Positions 30,763 to 40,957 of a stretch of 64,000 nucleotides of DNA are shown here, piece by piece. Numbering within the stretch: position 1 is the first letter of the stretch; each line of letters starts with the position of its first letter. The notes beneath the pieces are model-generated. The model had not been told where the DNA came from and did no database searches. It saw only the letters and a program-made list of their open reading frames with translations. The DNA lies in contig RPFO01000080.1 of NCBI GenBank assembly GCA_009746045.1, forward strand, positions 3,887,900 to 3,951,899. The letters are read 5' to 3'. This DNA comes from Mesostigma viride. Its lineage: Eukaryota; Streptophyta; Mesostigmatophyceae; Mesostigmatales; Mesostigmataceae. The translations under genes and the position numbers were made by a program.

Positions 30763-31435
30763 TGTAACGTGCCAGCCCAGACACCTAGCCTGAGCTACGT
30801 CGCGAAAGATCAACTGTGCCGGTATTAGGAAGAATCAAGGTGGCCTAATGCAGATTGCGCTTCACTACTGGAGTCGTGAGATATCTGGCACCGCGGCTTG
30901 ATGCCAAGCTATTTAATACACACTTATAATGGCTAGCAAGACCAATTACAAATGGATAAGTGCCCCAGGTTCAATGTGTAGGCTTCATCGCACTTTACAT
31001 TCATCGAACCAAGAGGACGAGACTCTCGTCCTCGGACCAATTTCACCTAGGGCTGCCACCAAGCTGGCAAGAGGCGCCGACATGGCGCCGACCTTCCAGA
31101 GAACTCCGAAACATGCAGTCCACACAAGATCCTCGGGTCGACATCGACCCTCACCTACAGAATCCACGCATGAGTACAATATCTCAACCAGCTATAAAGT
31201 ACGCAGCGCGGCGCGACTGCACCGGCCCCTAGAAGATCGCATACATCAACCTAGGCCCAAAATAACTAGTCCGAATCACACAAACTATCATAGTTCCATA
31301 CAAAAGTCCTGACCAAGGGACAATTCCCAAATTAAGTCCCGAAATGAGTCCCAAAGTCCTACGGACTATGACAACAAGCCAAAATACATAATTTATTCCA
31401 TTGTTGCGCCCGTTCCAAGGGTCGGGCACGCAACA
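30763..31435 (-). repeat. 3' LTR (673 bp)
   Basis: On the minus strand it begins TGTTGCGTGCCCGACC and ends ACGTTACA, the usual TG...CA. It is about 98% identical to the LTR at 36880-37555, so insertion is recent. Confidence 0.93.
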
Positions 31436-31450
31436 CTCCTCCCCCTCCCC
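31436..31450 (-). promoter_or_regulatory. Polypurine tract of the LTR element
   Basis: On the minus strand, GGGGAGGGGGAGGAG lies immediately before the 3' LTR, the expected place for plus-strand priming. This fixes the element's orientation. Confidence 0.9.
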
Positions 31451-32822
31451 AGGGGACGGTAGTCTCTACCGTCATAGAGGTGAAGAAGCACGGGAAAGAA
31501 AACACACACAACAATTAATTCTGAGTAGCCAATCGGTCGCTGATCATCGCGGCCGTAGGTTGACCATAGGGGTACTATGTCCCAACCCTTGTTCTCCAAC
31601 GGGCCAGTAAAACCAATTCCCCCAAAACTCGCCACACAAGGACAAGTCTTGACGTAGTCAACGTCTCTCCCTACTATAGGCCAAAGGGAGGAAACCAGAT
31701 CCTATCACGTGAGGGCTTTCGGGTTTTGACCACAGAAACTTCTCCGCGTGGGTTAACAGTCGCCTGAATGAACAGCTCGTTTGACTTTTTCGCCATGGCG
31801 GGGCTTCCATGACTAGAGACTGCTCCAGACGGCGGGGATATTCCCAGTACTGACGGTACAGGGCATCCATTGGCATTATAGGTGTGGGGCGCTCCACCTT
31901 GCCTACTGGCTGTCTTCCCACCACGAAGTCATTCCTATAGTGTCCACCTTCCGACTCCCACGTTTGTCCTATCTACCGGGACCTTACACCAAGAACCAGG
32001 TCCAGGTTGGCCTAAGGCCGGCTACCTACCCCAGCTAGGTCAAGCATGACATTTCACGGTCGACTCAAGCAACATAATACCGTGCCCTCATCACATGAGG
32101 CACCACTGGAAACTGGAACAAATCACAGGGCAATGTGACTGGAAACTCTGGATCTCTGGACTGGAACAGCAGAATCAGGAACCCCCATAATCCTTCCTGG
32201 AATCTCCCCCACTTCCCACAAATCCATCAATTTCCCTCTCACCGCTGCCCTCCCTGGCGACCGCGCTAGTGCAAGGCCGCGGCAGCATATAAAATCCCGC
32301 CAGCGACCCGAATCAGAGGCGCACACCACTCAACGCCAAGACAACCCAATTGATGGGGTCGACCGATAACAATACTACCGGATGCGCGGCGGCAGGCCAC
32401 GATGCTTATCACAACTGGGATAGTAATACGCACGTCTGGCGGACACGTTGCGCGCGACCATGCACAGTGGCGGGCACGCAACAGTTGGGGAACGCACCAC
32501 AGCCGAGCAAAGGCCAAAATATGGATTACGGCAGTCGTCATCAGCGACTACGGGAGGTGCTCGCGTGCAGGACTGACCAATGCGGTCGATGCACTGAGGG
32601 AGGACCACCAAGCTGAATCACGTCTTGCCTGCACGCGTGTACGGAGATGCGCGCGCAAGCGCTGAACTCGTCATCCCGTCTGCAAGACACCTGATGTCGA
32701 GTCAACCACAGCGGAAGGCGCCCAGGGGCTGAATTACACAGACAACGCTGCCAACTGGGATCGCGTCCGAAGATGTCGTCCGGGAAAGTTACGTATGAGC
32801 GAGAGGCACCAATGGCCCGCAA
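31451..32822 (-). other. LTR element interior downstream of gag, no recognisable pol
   Basis: About 1.4 kb between gag and the polypurine tract. Only short, overlapping frames on both strands; no reverse transcriptase, integrase or protease motif seen. Confidence 0.6.
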
Positions 32823-33245
32823 CTAGTTTGGTAGAATGACACAGGCACCAATACTAGCTGCGACCATCACGTCTCCCGGGGGAAGTGACCGTGTATACGT
32901 CGGCCTCCTCCGCCTCCTCCTGCTGGTCACGTGCCTGGTATAGGTACTCCGCCACGACCACGGGAGGGTCGAGAGGTTCCAGCGCACTGAGGGATTAAAC
33001 CGAGTGTGGGATCCCTCCCCTTCCCCAGGGGACCGCGCGTCCGCGCGCTGGTCGGCGTCATCCGGGGGGCCTTGCTGGAACTTGTGGGCCCACGCTGGAA
33101 CACGTGTGCGCGTCTTGAGTCGCGGGCAGTCCTTCTTGAGGTGTCCGATCTCGTTGCACCTGAAGCAGCGGGCCTTGGACACGTCGATGGTGTGTAGCTG
33201 AGTGGCTGGCACCTCATCGTCCTCGGATTCCTCCTCCCGGACGGG
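32823..33245 (-). CDS. Gag zinc-knuckle part, downstream of an in-frame TGA
   Basis: The frame of the gag ORF continues after its TGA (33246-33248) through an acidic stretch to a CCHC zinc knuckle, CFRCNEIGHLKKDC (C-x2-C-x4-H-x4-C), the nucleic-acid-binding motif of retroviral-type nucleocapsids. It ends at 32823. Whether it is made by stop readthrough or is cut off by a mutation cannot be told here. The last 60 residues are basic and probably degenerate. Confidence 0.75.
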   Translation of the reverse strand, partial: PVREEESEDDEVPATQLHTIDVSKARCFRCNEIGHLKKDCPRLKTRTRVPAWAHKFQQGPPDDADQRADARSPGEGEGSHTRFNPSVRWNLSTLPWSWRSTYTRHVTSRRRRRRPTYTRSLPPGDVMVAASIGACVILPN

Positions 33246-35012
33246 TCAGTCAACTTCCCGCGGGCTGGCTGAGCCCTGGTGCATGATGATGTCGGCCACT
33301 TGGAGAAGGTACTGCTGGACGGCGTGGATGTCAAGATTCGCCCAGGGCACCTCCGCGTAGTGCTTCTTAACCTCGTCCAGGAGGTCAGGGTGAATAGCCT
33401 CCAGAAACCGAATCTTGTACTCGGTCCACGTCAGGTCGCCGGTCAGCCGCGCCGCAAAGGAGTCAAAGGTGGTGAGGAACTCCGCCAAGTCAGTGTTGCC
33501 TTGACGTAGGCGGCCGAACTCAAACCGCTCAGTCAGTCGATAGCCGGGAGGGATGAGCTTGCGCCGGATGCGCTCCAGCAGTTCCTCAACCGTCTGCGGG
33601 TATGACTGAGCCGCCACACTCTCGACGTTAAGCATCCCGACTACTGATGGGTCCATACACTTCACCACCACGTACGGGATCAGCACCTTGGTAGCCAGCT
33701 GCCACTCGTTGTGTTCACACCATACTGTGTACAGCTGCTGCCACATACGAGCCCACTCGTCGATCTCGCGGGGACTCATGCCCGCGTGGAGCTTGGGCAC
33801 CGCCTTGAGATCTGGCAGGGGCGGGGCCTTGACCGGCTCTCCCAGGGGCCCGCCCGTCTCGCAGTACGCGGGACTGGAAAAGGTGGGGGGCTGTTGGCGC
33901 CTCGCCCACGCTTCATAATGGGACCCATGGGAGGGGGCATACGGGGCAGACTCGCGCCGGGATACGAGAGCGTCCGCGCCGCGCCAAGCTGGATAGTCGC
34001 CAGTCCCACATCGGGGTGCGTAGGCGTCAGATTGCCGCCGAAAGGCGAAGCGGTCCGACTCACGCTGCACGCGGACCGACGTGGGATGCTCGTAGCCAGG
34101 GTCGTCCAAGGGCAGCCGACTGAAGTTGACATTCGTGGGCGCGCTCCTGGCGGGTGTGTATGGTGGTACGGTGGGGAATGGGCCAGGAGGAGCGTGTCCA
34201 TCGTCCCATGGGTCGCCGTGGACGTAGGCCGACGATCCTGGCACTCTATGCGGGGACCTGGACTCTCGCTCGTAAGACCCGAAGGATACCCGACGAGGGA
34301 CCCGCCCGGGCTCCGGCCTCGACCCCCCCCGTCCACGCCCGGCCCATGCATGGGTCAGACGCGCGCTCTCGCGCGCGTACGTCGCCGGGTAGTACCGATC
34401 CACGAGAGCAGCAGGCGGGGGTATGAACGGAGAGCTGGCCGTTGAGCTACCTGCGTCCTCTACATCCTCCTCCTCCTGCGCATCTTCCAGGGAAGGGGGT
34501 CGCTGCGTAGGAGGTACCCTGTCCCAATTGCCCATATGCTGGGTCGATAGCGGTCGCGGCTGCTGTTGCTGCTGCTGCGTTTGTCGCGACGGCGGAGACT
34601 GCTGAGACTGAGGCTGTCGCTGCGGCGACTGCTGAGGCTGAGGCTGTCGCTGCGGCGACTTCTGATGCTGATCAAACCCTAGGGCAGCTTGCTCTAGCTG
34701 CGACTCCAGGGTCGCCTGCCGTTCTGCGCCAGTAACCCTAGCGGCTGCATCTAATCTCCGGGAGCCTCGGGAGCTCCTACTGGACTTGCTAGATCTTCTG
34801 GAACCCTGACTGGACTTGCTCGCCACTTCCTGCTGTTCTTCCCTAACGTCCTTTGGGGACCTAGCTGATGATGCACTGGATCTTTGGGACCCTTGGGAAC
34901 CGCGACGGGACGTGCTCGCCACTTCCTGGTGTTCTTCCCTAACGTCCTTTGGGGACAGCCTAGGGTCCTTTGGGGACCGTGTGCCACCTGCACCTTTCTT
35001 CCTAGGGGGCAT
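33246..35012 (-). CDS. gag: Gag polyprotein of the LTR retrotransposon (588 aa)
   Basis: Starts MPPRKKGAGG. Residues 1-110 are basic with three repeats of SPKDVREE.QEVAS (rich in S, R, K); about 110-160 are Gln/Pro-rich; about 160-400 are Pro/Arg-rich and disordered. Residues about 410-575 match the retrotransposon gag (capsid) domain: W...L......W..A..VL..Y, then RF..LRQG...L.EFL..F, then Y...F...I.PDL...V. It ends at a TGA directly before an in-frame CCHC knuckle. Its role is virus-like particle formation and RNA packaging in the cytoplasm. Confidence 0.85.
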   Translation of the reverse strand: MPPRKKGAGGTRSPKDPRLSPKDVREEHQEVASTSRRGSQGSQRSSASSARSPKDVREEQQEVASKSSQGSRRSSKSSRSSRGSRRLDAAARVTGAERQATLESQLEQAALGFDQHQKSPQRQPQPQQSPQRQPQSQQSPPSRQTQQQQQQPRPLSTQHMGNWDRVPPTQRPPSLEDAQEEEDVEDAGSSTASSPFIPPPAALVDRYYPATYARESARLTHAWAGRGRGGSRPEPGRVPRRVSFGSYERESRSPHRVPGSSAYVHGDPWDDGHAPPGPFPTVPPYTPARSAPTNVNFSRLPLDDPGYEHPTSVRVQRESDRFAFRRQSDAYAPRCGTGDYPAWRGADALVSRRESAPYAPSHGSHYEAWARRQQPPTFSSPAYCETGGPLGEPVKAPPLPDLKAVPKLHAGMSPREIDEWARMWQQLYTVWCEHNEWQLATKVLIPYVVVKCMDPSVVGMLNVESVAAQSYPQTVEELLERIRRKLIPPGYRLTERFEFGRLRQGNTDLAEFLTTFDSFAARLTGDLTWTEYKIRFLEAIHPDLLDEVKKHYAEVPWANLDIHAVQQYLLQVADIIMHQGSASPREVD

Positions 35013-35949
35013 TTGGGCCCACGTACCTCACCAGCACCGTACTAGGTACACAATACACAGTACCTCCCCAAACACAGGCAAGCACGAGAGAAGAGAGCAG
35101 AAACCACAACTAATGCTTCTAATAGTACTATAATATTATCTACTAAATATGGTATCTAGGCTAATAGGCAGTATCGCTATTTACTGTGGTGCTTATGCCC
35201 TCGAGGATGGGCCCCGGTGAAGCTGCTCCAGTGCACGCAACACATCCTGTGCAGGTAACTGGGTGCCACGCCTAGTCTCGTGCAGCCTTTCTGGGAGGGG
35301 CATATTATCCTTAATAAACTGATCTGCCTCAGCTAATGTATTAAATCCCTGCCATCTAGCTAACGACGCTGGGTGTAAGACTTTATCCGTAATATGATTG
35401 CTACACGCAGCCCAACTATAAAAAAAATGCCTGGTTGGCCTGTGGCCCCGTCGTGTGCTACTGCATAGTATAGGTATTGGGATCTACCTCCTTGATTAAT
35501 ACGTCTATATCCTCCTTCATTATTACGTCTGCTGCGGGAGGTTGCCGTGAACTACCGATTAGGTATAAAGCAATATCACACGGTATTCAAGCATGCCATG
35601 CAGGAAGGGGAAAGAAAGGGAGGAAAGCCCACCCAGGATACCTCTACGTGCAGGTGACGTGCTCACAGCGAGAGAGAAACACAAGGCAGAAACAAAACGT
35701 TCACAAACAGTACGAAAGACGTTGAGGTCCAGCCACCGGCAACACAGTTAGGCAACGGCCAGCCGGTGACTACCCTCGAGCCGTAGGCAGCGTTGCCCTT
35801 TGGGGGTCCACCCACGGCTCACGAGGGCTGTCTTTGGGACAACCCGCTCACAAACGTTTACAAACATGAAAATGGATTACGACAAGAAACAAAAACCCCG
35901 TTTCTACGCGCGTGGGTAAGACAGGGGACAAGAAGGACTTATATATATC
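35013..35949 (-). other. LTR element leader between gag and the nested LINE
   Basis: About 0.9 kb of 5' leader (minus strand) with no convincing gene; short plus-strand frames here are not supported. Confidence 0.5.
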
Positions 35950-36510
35950 TGACATCGTGGTGCTGGACTTTGAGGGGGGTGGCCGGCATCTGCTTATTGA
36001 CGTTTCGGTGGCGCGGCCCTTGGCTCTTAGCCACGTGGCTGGGGCCTCCCTCACGGCAGGTTACACGGCGGACCGGGCGGAGCGGGCCAAGCTCCTGGCC
36101 TACGGCGACGTCGGGCACCATCGTGTGGTGCCCTTTGTCCTGGAGGAGTTTGGTGCCATGGGGCCCCTGACCTCCGCCTTCTTCAAGGAGTGTTGCCGGC
36201 TCCGGGAGGACCGGCTGGACCTGGAGGGCCAGCGGGCCCCATGGTCGGCGCGGACCTGGACGTCATATTGGCGTCAGCGCTTGTCGGTGGCGCTGACTCG
36301 GGCCATGGCTGACATCATGCTCCGCCGTACGCGGGCTGATTTTGCGGTGCAGCAGGGCTATTAGGTTCCTCCCGTTAGGCGTTTCCATTGGTCTTATCGT
36401 AGTATAGAGCTTTGACATGGCTCTGTATATAGGTTTATAGCTGGGCGTTTGCTTTGGTTTGAGTGATTTCACTCTGCTGTAAGTAATTATATTTTTAATA
36501 TATATATTAT
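35950..36510 (+). mobile_element. 5'-truncated LINE fragment nested in the LTR element
   Basis: From tgacatcgtggtgctggact it matches the 3' end of the LINE at 43951-48444 (inverse orientation) almost base for base, through the stop and the 3' UTR to taattatatttttaatatat. It encodes only the last 137 residues: the endonuclease D...LLIDVSV segment and the C-terminus ...FAVQQGY. The flanks are ttatatatat on both sides, so it entered a TA-rich site. The frame is intact. Confidence 0.9.
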
Positions 36511-36540
36511 TGCTTTACCGATGCCTTACTGCCGTCAGTA

Positions 36541-36660
36541 TCGTTGAAAACCCTGAGTTCTGGCCGCCACCTGGTGTCGTTGAAAGCCGGAGCTCTGGCC
36601 GCCACCGGGTGTCGTTGAAAACTGGGGCTTTAGCCGCCACCGTCGACAGCCCAACACCAC
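36541..36660. repeat. Three tandem about 40-bp units in the LTR element leader
   Basis: tcgttgaaaa(c/g) plus ctctggccgccacc(t/g)ggtg recurs three times; two more tcgttgaat copies follow to 36760. Confidence 0.75.
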
Positions 36661-36861
36661 GGGATCGCTGCTGACCCCGCCGAGTATTCCTTACTGGCCG
36701 CTCGCCGTCTAGGTCGTCGTTGAATCCCTTGCGGGATTGCCGCCGACCTGTCCAGCGGTCGTTGAATAATGGAACCTCTATCTACACCAAGCTCCGCCTT
36801 GGTCTTCCTAACTGGCTACACTAGCTCTCGCTGCGAGAGTTAGCTAACCTAGCCAGCAACA

Positions 36862-36879
36862 CAAACCTCCGATAACCAG
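36862..36879 (-). promoter_or_regulatory. Putative primer-binding site of the LTR element
   Basis: Directly inside the 5' LTR the minus strand reads CTGGTTATCGGAGG. This resembles the initiator-Met tRNA complement TGGTATCAGAGC, with one inserted T and one or two changes. Confidence 0.55.
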
Positions 36880-37555
36880 TGTAACGTGCCAGCCCAGACA
36901 CCTAGCCTGAGCTACGTCGCGAAAGATCAACTGTGCCGGTATTAGGAAGAATCAAGGTGGCCTAATGCAGATTGCGCTTCACTACTGGAGTCGTGAGATA
37001 TCTGGCACCGCGGCTTGATGCCAAGCTATTTAATACACACTTATAATGGCCAGCAAGACCAATTACAAATGGATAAGTGCCCCAGGTTCAATGTGTAGGC
37101 TTCATCGCACTTTACATTCATCGAACCAAGAGGACGAGACTCTCGTCCTCGCGGACCAATTTCACCTAGGGCTGCCACCAAGCTGGCAAGAGGCGCCGAC
37201 ATGGCGCCGACCTTCCAGAGAACTCCGAAACATGCAGTCCACACAGGATCCTCGGGTCGACATCGACCCTCACCTACAGAATCCAGGCATGAATACAAGA
37301 TCTTAACCGGCTGTAAAGTACGCAGCGCGGCGCGACTGCGCCGGCCCCCTAGAAGATCTCATACATCAACCTAGGCCCAAAATAACTAGTCCGAATCACA
37401 CAAACTATCATAGTTCCATACAAAAGTCCTGACCAAGGGACAATTCCCAAATTAAGTCCCGAAATGAGTCCCAAAGTCCTACGGACTATGACAACAAGCC
37501 AAAATACATAATTTATTCCATTGTTGCGCCCGTTCCAAGGGTCGGGCACGCAACA
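36880..37555 (-). repeat. 5' LTR (676 bp)
   Basis: Near-identical to 30763-31435. It differs by a few substitutions and a small insertion (ctcgcggacc versus ctcggacc). Confidence 0.93.
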
Positions 37556-37830
37556 GAGGGGAGCATGGGATGGAATGGATGGTGTAAGCTATGTAGGTCC
37601 TAGTTACAGGGTTGTGGTCACACGCGGAGCCCCCACAGACTTGGAGGTGGTCTCCTTCATCACTACTTGCCATCACTGTAACATAACCCCCAGCTTTTGT
37701 GAGCTTTTAGCTAAGTGATCTCCCAGTAGGGGCACGTGATTTATTAAGTGAGACAACTCACGTGTTAATTGATGTACAGATAGTTGCTGAAGCTAAGGTT
37801 GATCCATCGGAGTGCCTTCCTACCAGAGAA

Positions 37831-38012
37831 ACAAGTTTATTACAATAAGTGTATTATTATTCTATTAATTATTAATTAATTACAATAAGTGTGTGCAGGC
37901 TTTAACAGTTGAGCCTAGCCACACCCTCAAAATCATCGTACAAGTCATTGTCAAGTTAGGCCAGTTCACCATGCTGGGGCCCAGCACATGCCCCCTTGGT
38001 CCAATCTTGTCC
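37831..38012. repeat. Dispersed repeat R1, copy 1 (copy 2 at 38386-38530)
   Basis: acaataagtgtgtgcaggct through gcccccttggtccaatctt is shared with 38386-38530 at about 95% identity. No coding potential. 37561-37830 holds nothing recognisable. Confidence 0.8.
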
Positions 38013-38040
38013 CCAACAGCAGCGAGGGTGGGTGGGTGGG

Positions 38041-38345
38041 AGCTGCAAAAAGGCCTCCCTACGTTCACCACACCTAAGTACGGCCCGGTGTGAAAATGAA
38101 AAAACAAAAGCACATGTCTCAAGGCGCCGCGACCCCCTCAATCAAGGGCGGGCACGGTTGCCAGTAGACACTAGTACCGGCACAACGCCGGTCCCCTTCT
38201 CTCTAGTCCTATGTAACAACAAGCACCAGTTACATGGTGTAGGTGACGTACGGTAGAGCTACGCTACAGGCGGCAGATCGGCCCCCTTTGAGCCCGCCGC
38301 AACATAACTATAAAATGAGCAGATAGCTCAAAAAATAGGTGCTGA
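38041..38345. repeat. Dispersed repeat R2, copy 1 (copy 2 at 40669-40957)
   Basis: About 290 bp from agctgcaaaaaggcctccct to actataaaatgagcagatag recur in the same orientation at 40669-40957 with small indels. It ends with a GC-rich hairpin (gcggca...tgccgc) and an actataaaa box. Possibly a SINE or MITE, not assigned. Confidence 0.8.
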
Positions 38346-38385
38346 AGCTAAGGTCCATTGTAGCGCCTTCCTCCCAGAGAAACAA

Positions 38386-38530
38386 GTTTATTACAATAAG
38401 TGTGTGCAGGCTTTAACGGTTGTTGAGCCTAGCCACACCCTCAAAATCATTGTACAAGTCATTGGCAAGTTAGGCCAGTTCACCATGCTGGGGCCCAGCA
38501 CATGCCCCCTTGGTCCAATCTTATCCCACA
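38386..38530. repeat. Dispersed repeat R1, copy 2
   Basis: See copy 1. 38531-39112 beyond it holds no feature I can support; an open minus frame at 38652-38885 lacks a recognisable domain. Confidence 0.8.
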
Positions 38531-39112
38531 TCTCCATCTCTTGCCACCCAGGCCGTTTCACCAGACCTGGTGGTATGTAGGAACGCAACCACTTGGAATG
38601 CTGGGCTCTTGTTGGCATGATGGTGCCCCCCCTCCCGCCCCCGTGTGGCCGCTACGGTTTCCCGGCGAACGCAGGGCAGCTAGAGCCACATGCGTTCCCC
38701 TTGTTAGAGGGGCGCATCCCAGTGCTTTTCCCCTTTTTAGTGATTATGTAATTAATTAAAATCCCGGCCAGTGCTGCCACTTTAGGACTTATGCCACCTG
38801 GGAACGTCTCCAGCTCACCCAACTGTTCCACCAGCACCAGCCCACCGGCAAAGCCGCTGGGATTTCTGCGTAGATTTTTCTGCATAGATTTCTGTGGGTA
38901 GAGCCACTGCCACTGGCTCTATATCCCCCCCATCGTGATGATAACCATCGGATGGCTGCGGACCTCCTAGCGCCAAGGCTCACCATCGCCATGGTGTCAC
39001 GAGCCTTGACGCAGCCGCAGCCGCAGCCGCGAGTTGAGCTTTTTTATGGTATGTAATGCATTTTCTTAAAACGAAAGCCCGACCTCACTGCCGGGTTCCA
39101 TGCGCACCCCCC

Positions 39113-39842
39113 AGTTACGTTAAATAGTGCCGGAACCTTTTGCCGCCTGAGGCAAATCGGTCCGTAACACTATTTTGCCCGGAATAACCACTTCCGAGCA
39201 CCCAAGTTAATTCGGCCGAATTAACTTGGGTGCTCGGAAGTGGTTATTCCGGGCAAAATAGTGTTACGGACCGATTTGCCTCAGGCGGCAAAAGGTTCCG
39301 GCACTATTTAACGTAACTAAAACCTGGCCTCGTGGAGGGGGGACGAAGAGCCCGAGACATCCGCCTAGGCCGCTGAGCACGCACCACTAAATGCGCCGGA
39401 GCTGCCCGGATTCGAACCCCTGACCTCCAAGGTGCACAGGGTGTGCACCTTGGAGGTCAGGGGTTCGAATCCGGGCAGCTCCGGCGCATTTAGTGGTGCG
39501 TGCTCAGCGGCCGCCTTGTGCACCTTGGAGGTCAGGGGTTCGAATCCGGGCAGCTCCGGCGCATTTAGTGGTGCGTGCTCAGCGGCCTAGGCGGATGTCT
39601 CGGGCTCTTCGTCCCCCCTCCACGAGGCCAGGTTTTAGTTACGTTAAATAGTGCCGGAACCTTTTGCCGCCTGAGGCAAATCGGTCCGTAACACTATTTT
39701 GCCCGGAATAACCACTTCCGAGCACCCAAGTTAATTCGGCCGAATTAACTTGGGTGCTCGGAAGTGGTTATTCCGGGCAAAATAGTGTTACGGACCGATT
39801 TGCCTCAGGCGGCAAAAGGTTCCGGCACTATTTAACGTAACT
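39113..39842. mobile_element. 730-bp foldback element with nested perfect palindromes
   Basis: Arms 39113-39438 and 39517-39842 (326 bp each) are inverted copies around a 78-bp spacer. Within each arm the outer 206 bp (39113-39318; 39637-39842) are themselves a spacerless perfect palindrome centred on ttcggccgaa. The inner 120 bp of each arm and the spacer carry a tRNA-like segment with a perfect Pol III B-box. The ends are agttacgttaaatag and its complement, flanked by C6 on both sides, perhaps a target duplication. No protein is encoded. Confidence 0.85.
39442..39591 (+). repeat. Tandem 75-bp tRNA-like units in the foldback centre
   Basis: The unit starting tgtgcaccttggaggtcagg occurs at 39442-39516 and again from 39517, and a third inverted copy ends at 39438. 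Each holds ggttcgaatcc, an exact B-box, and gctcagcgg, resembling an A-box core. The T-stem does not pair properly, so it is not a working tRNA. Confidence 0.65.
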
Positions 39843-40668
39843 CCCCCCTCGAGGGGGGCGCTGGAAAACGGCCGAAGGCAAAGCAGAGCCTGCCGCCTTT
39901 GGGCGGGCGCAGCGGAGCCTTAGTGTTTAGTTTTCCCGCGCCCGGCCCCCCGTGAGGGGAAATTTTTTTTTCAGGCTTGCCAGACCTTGTAGTATTTTTC
40001 AAAGAGTTTTTATAAGTGCGCATGAACACCCACGGTTTACCATGGCTTCCCACCTCTCCCTTATCGCCAAGGGCAGAAGGGGCCTGCTCGCTGGAGCGCC
40101 GAGAGGGTACACGGGGTGCCTGCCGCCCTCCCCATGCCGACATGCAGGACCCCCCGGCGACCCACGGCAGCCGCTGCATGCCATGATTGGTGCACCCTCC
40201 TCCGCCTCTGGTTTCAGTTTTGACCCCAATCTATATGAAAAACGCCCTGCTTCCCCCGTGCACGCCGCTTAACATGCAGGGATAAAAAATCCCCGGCGGA
40301 CACTTTACCCGAGGGCAAATCTAGTGCTTCCAATTCAGGGATCGTCACCTCGCGCTGTCCTTTCGCAGGGCTCTCCGCTAAAACCCGCCTTCTCTAAAAA
40401 CCGCATTCCCTCTTCAATCTTCATCGACTTTCGAATTTCAAGTCATTTAGGGCCGATCCCAACTGGAGCTCGGCCGGCGCACCCCAGCGCCATGTGGGGG
40501 AACACCCTAGGACCAGCACCAATATTTCGAAGAACAGCGGGTCACCTCTCCGTGAAACAGAGAGGCTGGCAGCGTCGACTTACACTGGGCATAACTGCCA
40601 TAGTGGCCGCAAAGCGGCCCCCATAGCGGCCAGCCCACCTTTCCTCACGTGGGAATTAAGTTGCAAGC
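39843..40668. other. Intergenic stretch without a supported gene
   Basis: GC-rich start (ctcgaggggggcgctgg), a run of T at 39962-39970, and only short overlapping frames. Nothing recognised. Confidence 0.5.
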
Positions 40669-40957
40669 TGCAAAAAGGCCTCCCTACGTTCACCACACCA
40701 CTCTAACTAAGTACGGTGTGAAAATGAAAAAACAAAGCACATGTCTCAAGGCGCCGCGCCCCCCTCAATCAAGCTACTAGGGCGGGCACGGTTGCCAGCA
40801 GGCACTAGTACCGGCTCAACGCCGGTCCCCTTCTCTCTAGTCCTATGTAACAACAAGCACCTTACATGGTGTAGGCTACGCTACAGGCGGCAGATCGGCC
40901 CCCTTTGAGCCTGCCGCAACACTATAAAATGAGCAGATAGCTAAAAATTTGTTGCAG
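40669..40957. repeat. Dispersed repeat R2, copy 2
   Basis: Second copy of the 38041-38345 repeat, same orientation. Confidence 0.8.

Larger units (their letters stand above)
30763..37555 (-). mobile_element. Complete gag-only LTR retrotransposon (non-autonomous)
   Basis: Two near-identical LTRs (30763-31435 and 36880-37555) bound the element, and GAGGG flanks it on both sides (30758-30762 and 37556-37560), a 5-bp target duplication. Reading on the minus strand, a 15-base polypurine tract abuts the 3' LTR and a primer-site-like sequence follows the 5' LTR. The only protein is gag with a zinc knuckle. No protease, integrase, reverse transcriptase or RNase H frame is visible, so it must borrow enzymes, like the TR-GAG elements known in plants. 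A LINE fragment (35950-36510) is nested in its leader. Confidence 0.93.

Noticed and set aside
38652-38992. Short minus-strand exon-like frames (LVLVEQLGELETFPGG...)
   Set aside because: Not recognised as any family, no splice signals that extend it, and the flanks are dispersed repeats.
39442-39516. tRNA gene in the foldback element
   Set aside because: It has a perfect B-box, but the T-stem does not pair and no matching 5' acceptor strand or anticodon arm is present.
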